From Flavobacteriales bacterium UBA5692 (lineage in GTDB: Bacteria > Bacteroidota > Bacteroidia > Flavobacteriales_D > Sanyastnellaceae), in contig DIHQ01000053.1 in the NCBI GenBank assembly GCA_002420235.1, positions 1-27,193 on the forward strand: a stretch of 27,193 nucleotides of DNA, in the 5' to 3' direction. Positions 22,658-27,193 of the stretch are shown here, in pieces. Made by a program: the position numbers and the translations under genes. The notes beneath the pieces are model-generated. The model did not search any database and was not told where the DNA came from. It saw only the letters and a list, made by a program, of their open reading frames with translations. Numbering within the stretch: position 1 is the stretch's first letter; the number at the start of each line of letters is the position of its first letter.

Positions 22658-24535
22658 TTATTGGATTTCGATAAAGTACGGAAGGCGCGCCTGAATGCGA
22701 TCGTCAGACGCAATCATCCGACGCACCGCTACAATCTGCTCCAGCTGATCACGAGACAACCCAGCCTGAACCATTGCATTCGTCAGCACTTCAGCCCCAG
22801 CCAGTTCTTCGAAAAATTGTTCTAGCGGGTCTTTTGCATCAGGCAAAAAGACCACTTCGTCGTCGCTCAATGAATCCAATCCTGCCATCGCAGCCGCAGC
22901 ATCCATAGCATCCTGAAGATTGCCCAACTCGTCAACTAGTCCAACCTCAAGGGCATCTTGTCCCGTCCATACCCGACCTCGAGCAATGGCGTCTACCTCA
23001 TCGTAAGTCATGCCACGGCCTTCAGCAACAATGCCAACGAACTCCTCATAAATGTCCGTGACGCTTTCGTTGACCGCCTCGAGTTGAACCGCATCGAGCT
23101 TGGCTTCCATCCCGATTCCAGCGTGAGAGTGAGTCCGCACGTCATCGTAAGCCAACCCTATTTTATCCTCAAGCAGTTCTTGGGCATAAGGCACCATGCC
23201 AAACACCCCAATGGAACCCGTAATGGTGTTGGGCGACGCGAAGATTTGCTCTGCTCCAGCGCTAATGTAGTAGCCCCCTGAGGCGGCATAATCACCCATA
23301 CTCACTACGAAGTTCTTTCCTGCTTCTTTTAGTAATTCAGTCTCACGCCAGATGATATCACTTGCAAGTGCCGAGCCACCAGGGCTATTTACCCGAAGTA
23401 CAACGGCTTCAATATCCGGAGCCAAACGAGCTTTGCGAATTGCTTCAGCAAGGGTGACCGAACCAATGGTTTGGTTATCTCCATCGCCCATTTCGATACC
23501 ACCCGTAGCGTAAATTACAGCCAATGACCCACCTAAGGGCTCTACCTCTTCAGACTCCCCATAAGCCTTATTATTCATGGAGTCGAAAATGCTAAAATCA
23601 AGCTCAGCCGCAAATCCGCCCATCGGATCGGGGTTGATATATTCTCCTACACCAACATAAATAGGCTCTTCACCGTCGAGCAGTTCCTTCATTCTTTCCT
23701 TCACCTCATCTTCGTAGAGCAAACCATCGATAAACTCCCACTCCACTGCATCTTCTGCAGTGCGCAAGGCAAGGGCTTCGGCTGCTTCATCCAAGCGTTC
23801 CTCTGAAACGCCACGCCCTTCGGCAATACCACCGCGCACTTCTGACCAAATATCGTCCAGCATTGCCGTCAGCTGCTCCCTATTGGATTCACTCATGCTC
23901 TTCCGCGTGTAGGGCTCCACTGCACTTTTGTACTCGTTATCCGGACCCCGAAGAACCGTTATGCCTACGCCTAATTTCTCCAGCATGCCTGTGTAATACG
24001 TGGTCTGTAAACGCATACCACTGATATCTGCTCCCCCATTCGGGTGCAGGTATAACTCATCCGCAACTGAAGCGAGGTACATAGCATTTAGGGTCATCGT
24101 CTCTGCCCAGCCTAACACCCATTTGCCCGAAGATTTGAAGCCCTTCAGGGCGTCCCGTATGTCCGCCATTGTTGACGGAGCAACAGCAACCGACTCGAAA
24201 TTCAAAAACACACCCTCAACATCATCATCCTCAGATGCTTCCGCTAAAGCCGTAGTAAAATCCCGCAAGCCCATTGTAGAATTCGACGCAAATCCAGTCA
24301 AATCAAAATTCGCTTCGTTGGTCGACCGATCTGTAATGCGCTGGTTGAAATCGATTTTCAGGACCGTGTTGGCCTTACCATCTAATTCATTACTCGATTC
24401 ATCACTTCCTGCTGCGGCTGAAACTAATCCACCGACAAGGGCGCCAATGAAAATAAAAATTAAGATAGTACCGGCGATCAGAAAGGCCAAAGATGCACCA
24501 ACAAACGATGATGCGACGTTTTTTAAGAAAGACAT
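22658..24535 (-). CDS. sppA: Signal peptide peptidase SppA, 67K type
   Basis: 625 residues from the ATG at 24535 (MSFLKNVASSFVG); the 15 extra codons available upstream overlap the promoter and are unlike the family. A single N-terminal transmembrane helix (about 12-40) anchors a tandem S49 protease. The catalytic pair matches E. coli SppA: Lys203 in EYKSAVEPY of the first half and Ser419 in YAASGGYYIS of the second. Other blocks are MYLASVADELYLHPNG, VVLRVNSPGGSALAS, ASPNTITGSIGVFG and GRVWTGQDALEVGLVDELG. It degrades cleaved signal peptides and membrane peptides in the cytoplasmic membrane. It leads the run towards rsmG and is divergent from folK. Confidence 0.96.
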   Translation of the reverse strand: MSFLKNVASSFVGASLAFLIAGTILIFIFIGALVGGLVSAAAGSDESSNELDGKANTVLKIDFNQRITDRSTNEANFDLTGFASNSTMGLRDFTTALAEASEDDDVEGVFLNFESVAVAPSTMADIRDALKGFKSSGKWVLGWAETMTLNAMYLASVADELYLHPNGGADISGMRLQTTYYTGMLEKLGVGITVLRGPDNEYKSAVEPYTRKSMSESNREQLTAMLDDIWSEVRGGIAEGRGVSEERLDEAAEALALRTAEDAVEWEFIDGLLYEDEVKERMKELLDGEEPIYVGVGEYINPDPMGGFAAELDFSIFDSMNNKAYGESEEVEPLGGSLAVIYATGGIEMGDGDNQTIGSVTLAEAIRKARLAPDIEAVVLRVNSPGGSALASDIIWRETELLKEAGKNFVVSMGDYAASGGYYISAGAEQIFASPNTITGSIGVFGMVPYAQELLEDKIGLAYDDVRTHSHAGIGMEAKLDAVQLEAVNESVTDIYEEFVGIVAEGRGMTYDEVDAIARGRVWTGQDALEVGLVDELGNLQDAMDAAAAMAGLDSLSDDEVVFLPDAKDPLEQFFEELAGAEVLTNAMVQAGLSRDQLEQIVAVRRMIASDDRIQARLPYFIEIQ

Positions 24536-24554
24536 GAAATCAAAATTGTGACCC

Positions 24555-24562
24555 CAAAAGTA
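24555..24562 (-). promoter_or_regulatory. Bacteroidota -7 element of sppA
   Basis: TACTTTTG on the minus strand (24562 to 24555) matches TAnnTTTG exactly, 20 bp before the sppA ATG. A TTG at the right -33 spacing is not seen. In the other direction TATTTTTA (24587-24594), a one-mismatch -7, could serve folK. Confidence 0.45.
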
Positions 24563-24608
24563 AACGTTCTCCAGCGGCACACCTCGTATTTTTACGCAAT
24601 TTTACCGA

Positions 24609-25121
24609 ATGAAACGGAAGTACTTTATCGGACTTGGCGGCAATATGGGAAATCGCCATGACCTGCTAAATGCCGCACTTGAAGAAATCCAGCTTGCCCT
24701 GCCTTGTGCTCAGACGCGTTCCAATCGCTACGAAACTCCCGCATGGGGTATGGAACCCGGGACCCCTGCATTTCTGAATCAAGTGATTTCCATCGTGCTG
24801 CCTGATACCACCGAGCCGCTTCATGTACTGGAAACCTTGTTGAACATTGAACAAAAATTAGGGCGGCACCGTACCTCAAAAGCCGACGGGTACCAATCCC
24901 GCTCAATTGACCTCGATGTTCTAGCCGTGGAGGGCTTGCAAATGAATACGGATGAATTGACGCTGCCGCATCCACGGATGCACCTGCGCCGCTTCGTTTT
25001 GGAACCCCTGGCCGAAATTGCCCCACAATTGAAATTGATTGAAGGCGGACCCACCGTAGCAGAATTGTTGCGAACTTGTGACGACCAATCAACCATTCAA
25101 CGTTTAGGAACCACCCTGTGA
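24609..25121 (+). CDS. folK: 2-Amino-4-hydroxy-6-hydroxymethyldihydropteridine pyrophosphokinase
   Basis: 170 residues, ATG start. HPPK transfers pyrophosphate from ATP to the pterin in folate synthesis. Characteristic residues: GLGGNMGNR (8-16), YETPAWGM (41-48), FLNQVI (55-60), the lid HRTSKADGYQSRSIDLDVL (87-105) with Mg-binding Asp101 and Asp103, and HPRMHLRRFVLEPLAEIAP (121-139). Normal length. It overlaps the next gene by 4 bp (GTGA), a folK-kinase pairing I recall from other Flavobacteria. Confidence 0.96.
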   Translation: MKRKYFIGLGGNMGNRHDLLNAALEEIQLALPCAQTRSNRYETPAWGMEPGTPAFLNQVISIVLPDTTEPLHVLETLLNIEQKLGRHRTSKADGYQSRSIDLDVLAVEGLQMNTDELTLPHPRMHLRRFVLEPLAEIAPQLKLIEGGPTVAELLRTCDDQSTIQRLGTTL

Positions 25122-25756
25122 AATCGTCTTACGCATACATCGCTATTGAAGGTAATATAGGAGCCGGGAAGACCACATTCGCCAAGTGGCTCGCCCAGCA
25201 TCTCGGTGGTGATTTGCTCCTCGAGCGGTTTCAAGAAAACCCATTCATTGAGAAATTCTACGCAGATCCGGAGCGTTACGGATTGAGCGTAGAACTGGCA
25301 TTTGTTAGCGATCGCTATCGCCAACTGCGCGAACGAATTGGCGCACGCAACCTGTTTCGCCAGCTGTTAGTTTCGGACTACAGTTTTGTGAAATCGCAAA
25401 TCTTTGCTAAGGCCAATTTGCCCGCTGAGGAATTCCGTCTGTTTCAGACCATGTTCAAACTGATGGATGCACAAATAGCTAAGCCCGAACTGGTAGTCAT
25501 CCTTGATCCCAACGTCAAGAAAATTCAACAACAAATTAAAAAGCGTGGCCGACCGTATGAGCGAGATATGCCCGAATCATACCTTGATAAAATTGCCAAC
25601 CACTACCAACGACATTATCGGTACGCAAGAGGGTCTCGCATTCTTTGGATCGATACGTCTGACATCGATTTTGTGGAATACGACGAAGACGCCAAACGGC
25701 TTGCCGAACTCGTACTGATGCCTCGCAAACCCGGAGTCTATGAATTGAAAGCCTAA
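25118..25756 (+). CDS. Deoxynucleoside kinase (dGK/dAK type)
   Basis: 212 residues starting with GTG at 25118, which overlaps the folK TGA. It phosphorylates deoxynucleosides to monophosphates with ATP, feeding dNTP salvage. The P-loop EGNIGAGKTT (11-20) is followed by LLERFQENPF (34-43), whose Glu is the usual catalytic carboxylate, then VSDRYRQLRE in place of the DRS motif, SDYSFVKSQIFA, and the lid region KKRGRPYERDMPESYL. These match bacterial deoxyguanosine/deoxyadenosine kinases better than thymidine kinase, though base preference is not certain. Confidence 0.9.
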   Translation: MKSSYAYIAIEGNIGAGKTTFAKWLAQHLGGDLLLERFQENPFIEKFYADPERYGLSVELAFVSDRYRQLRERIGARNLFRQLLVSDYSFVKSQIFAKANLPAEEFRLFQTMFKLMDAQIAKPELVVILDPNVKKIQQQIKKRGRPYERDMPESYLDKIANHYQRHYRYARGSRILWIDTSDIDFVEYDEDAKRLAELVLMPRKPGVYELKA

Positions 25757-25782
25757 GGCGCTGCTTTTCCTATCTTCGGGCA

Positions 25783-27193
25783 ATGCGCAGACTCGATTTT
25801 CTTCGGGTGGGTGGCCTACTCGGGCTCGGAGGAGTGCTGAATTCGTTTACCCGACCCACCGGAACGGCTTCCTTAGATGAAGTCCTTGCCACCAAAATCA
25901 AAACCGCCGGCCTGACCGGCAGTGCCTTTGACCATTCCGTCGCTCCCATCTCACGGGTACGCGTTGCAATTTTTGGGTTAGGTAACCGCGGGCAAAGCCT
26001 CATTGACATGCTCAATTGGCTCGTGCAGGAAGGCCGTGCCGAAATCACGGCCATCAGCGACATCAACCCGGCCAAAATCACCCGGGCACAGCAGCAGCTT
26101 ACACAATTCCAATCGTACGCCCCTCGGGTATTTACCGGTGGAGAAGACGCTTGGATGGAAGCCATGTCTGACGATGTGGCGGACATAGCCCTAATCTGCA
26201 CTCCTTGGGATCTACATGCACCGATGGCGATTGCAGCCATGCGAGGTGGTATGCACGCGGCATCGGAAGTGCCAATTGCCTTCACACCGGAAACGTGTGT
26301 GGAGTTGGTTCAGGTAGCGGAGGAAACGCAGCGGCATTGCATCATGCTCGAAAACTGTTGCTACAACCGCGAAGAACTCTGGCTACTGAACATGATTCAG
26401 GACGGGGTTTTCGGCACGGTGACCCATGCTGAGTGCGCATATCTCCATGATCTCCGTGCTCTGATGCTAGACCCGAGCTACTACGAAGACCAATGGCGGC
26501 TCAATCACCACCTTGCACGGAACGGCAACCTTTACACGACGCACGGACTCGGTCCCGTGTGCATGTACTTTGATATCCTACGTGGCGACACCCTGACCCA
26601 CCTCACCTCGATGAGTTCCAAGGAAGCAGCACTGTCCGAAGCACTTCGGAATTCGAAGGACAAGAGAATGCGCAAACTGGCAAAAGACGTCGTATGCGGC
26701 GACGTCAACACAACATTGATCGGGACCGCCAAAGGCCGCTCCATCATGCTCCAATTTGACGTGCACAGCGGCCGGCCGTACAACCGCCTTAACAAGGTTA
26801 TCGGTTCTAAGGCCACCCACTACGGTTACCCCTCCCGGTTGTACATCGACCACGGTGCGAACTGGGGCGGGCACCAATGGTTAAAAGATTCCGAAGAGGC
26901 AGAATACCAGGACCGCTACGAACACCCGCTGTGGGACCGTCTTCAAAAATTGGCCGCGAACCACCCACAAGGGCACGGCGGGATGGATTTCATTATGATG
27001 TACCGCCTGATTCGATGCTTGAATATGGGACAACCACTCGACCTAAACGTCTACGATGGAGCCCTGTGGTCCATGGTGGGCGCTCTTTCAGAAGCCTCAG
27101 TTGCAGAAGGTTCCAAGCGCATGGAAATTCCCGACATGACGGGAGGACGGTGGGAGCAATCTGTGCCCCATCCTGTCAACCGTTCGTTGGACG
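25783..27193 (+). CDS. GH109-like NAD-dependent glycosidase / Gfo-Idh-MocA protein (C-terminus cut)
   Basis: 470 codons are visible and the frame is open at the right edge; family alignment suggests only a few residues are missing. The N-terminus MRRLDFLRVGGLLGLGG is a twin-arginine-type signal, fitting an enzyme exported folded with bound NAD. The Rossmann motif VAIFGLGNRG (61-70) and SDINPAK follow. Segments diagnostic of GH109 alpha-N-acetylgalactosaminidases are ASEVPIA (160-166), LENCCYNRE (189-197), HDLRALM (222-228), RNGNLYTTHGLGPV (246-259, with Tyr251 and His254) and GHGGMDF near the C-terminus. GH109 works by oxidising and re-reducing C3 with bound NAD. Actual substrate is unproven: the wider Gfo/Idh/MocA family has many activities. 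Confidence 0.88.
   Translation, partial: MRRLDFLRVGGLLGLGGVLNSFTRPTGTASLDEVLATKIKTAGLTGSAFDHSVAPISRVRVAIFGLGNRGQSLIDMLNWLVQEGRAEITAISDINPAKITRAQQQLTQFQSYAPRVFTGGEDAWMEAMSDDVADIALICTPWDLHAPMAIAAMRGGMHAASEVPIAFTPETCVELVQVAEETQRHCIMLENCCYNREELWLLNMIQDGVFGTVTHAECAYLHDLRALMLDPSYYEDQWRLNHHLARNGNLYTTHGLGPVCMYFDILRGDTLTHLTSMSSKEAALSEALRNSKDKRMRKLAKDVVCGDVNTTLIGTAKGRSIMLQFDVHSGRPYNRLNKVIGSKATHYGYPSRLYIDHGANWGGHQWLKDSEEAEYQDRYEHPLWDRLQKLAANHPQGHGGMDFIMMYRLIRCLNMGQPLDLNVYDGALWSMVGALSEASVAEGSKRMEIPDMTGGRWEQSVPHPVNRSLD

Noticed and set aside
23990..24060. Apparent loss of the SppA catalytic lysine, since an acidic residue occupies the ADE position of the YLASVADE segment
   Set aside because: Checking against the E. 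coli sequence from memory, the catalytic lysine is the one in TYKSAVEPF, which is conserved here as Lys203 in EYKSAVEPY.

Overview
The window looks like ordinary chromosomal core sequence from a member of the Bacteroidota, most likely an aerobic Flavobacteriales-type organism with GC content near 50% by eye. Support comes from several places. The protein sequences have the Bacteroidota form: DnaX without zinc-binding cysteines, an rpsF-rpsR-rplI operon with no ssb or priB, and compact MenE and MenF. A TonB-dependent receptor with a carboxypeptidase-like N-terminal domain and Bacteroidota-specific lipoproteins are present. Several promoters match the Bacteroidota consensus (TTG, about 20 bp, TAnnTTTG). 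I see no insertion sequence, prophage, CRISPR array, tRNA or rRNA.

Layout. 1-2038 (-): TonB-dependent receptor cut by the left edge. 2145-3881 (-): dnaX. 4015-5125 (+): rpsF-rpsR-rplI with promoter and terminator. 5417-7959 (+): uvrB and a SpoU-family RNA methyltransferase overlapping by 4 bp. 7960-9285 (-): secreted S37/S28-like serine peptidase, abutting the methyltransferase tail to tail. 9373-11085 (-): TPR/OmpA-like lipoprotein. 11140-18895 (-): a long run reading, in transcription order, menI-like thioesterase, menF, menD, menA, menC, menE, rdgB and accA. 18931-19644 (+): OmpR-type response regulator divergent from the men run. 19697-19813 (+): an ECF-like promoter, a hairpin and a strong terminator, possibly a small RNA. 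19853-24535 (-): sppA, small lipoprotein, glycosyltransferase, ECF sigma factor and rsmG in transcription order. 24609-25756 (+): folK and a deoxynucleoside kinase. 25783-27193 (+): GH109-like secreted oxidoreductase/glycosidase cut by the right edge.

How the genes work together. The men run supplies most of the menaquinone pathway from chorismate (MenF, MenD, MenC, MenE, DHNA-CoA thioesterase, MenA), but menB and an identifiable menH are not here. dnaX, uvrB, rdgB and the deoxynucleoside kinase serve replication, repair and nucleotide-pool quality. rpsF-rpsR-rplI, rsmG and the SpoU enzyme serve the ribosome and RNA modification.

The most interesting signal is in dnaX. A run of ten A residues on the coding strand (2812-2803) sits just after clamp-loader domain III. 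A GC-rich hairpin and a GGAGG lie immediately upstream, and stops follow within two to four codons in both alternative frames. This is the architecture expected for slippage that makes a short gamma-like DnaX alongside full-length tau. The second is the candidate small RNA at 19729-19813.
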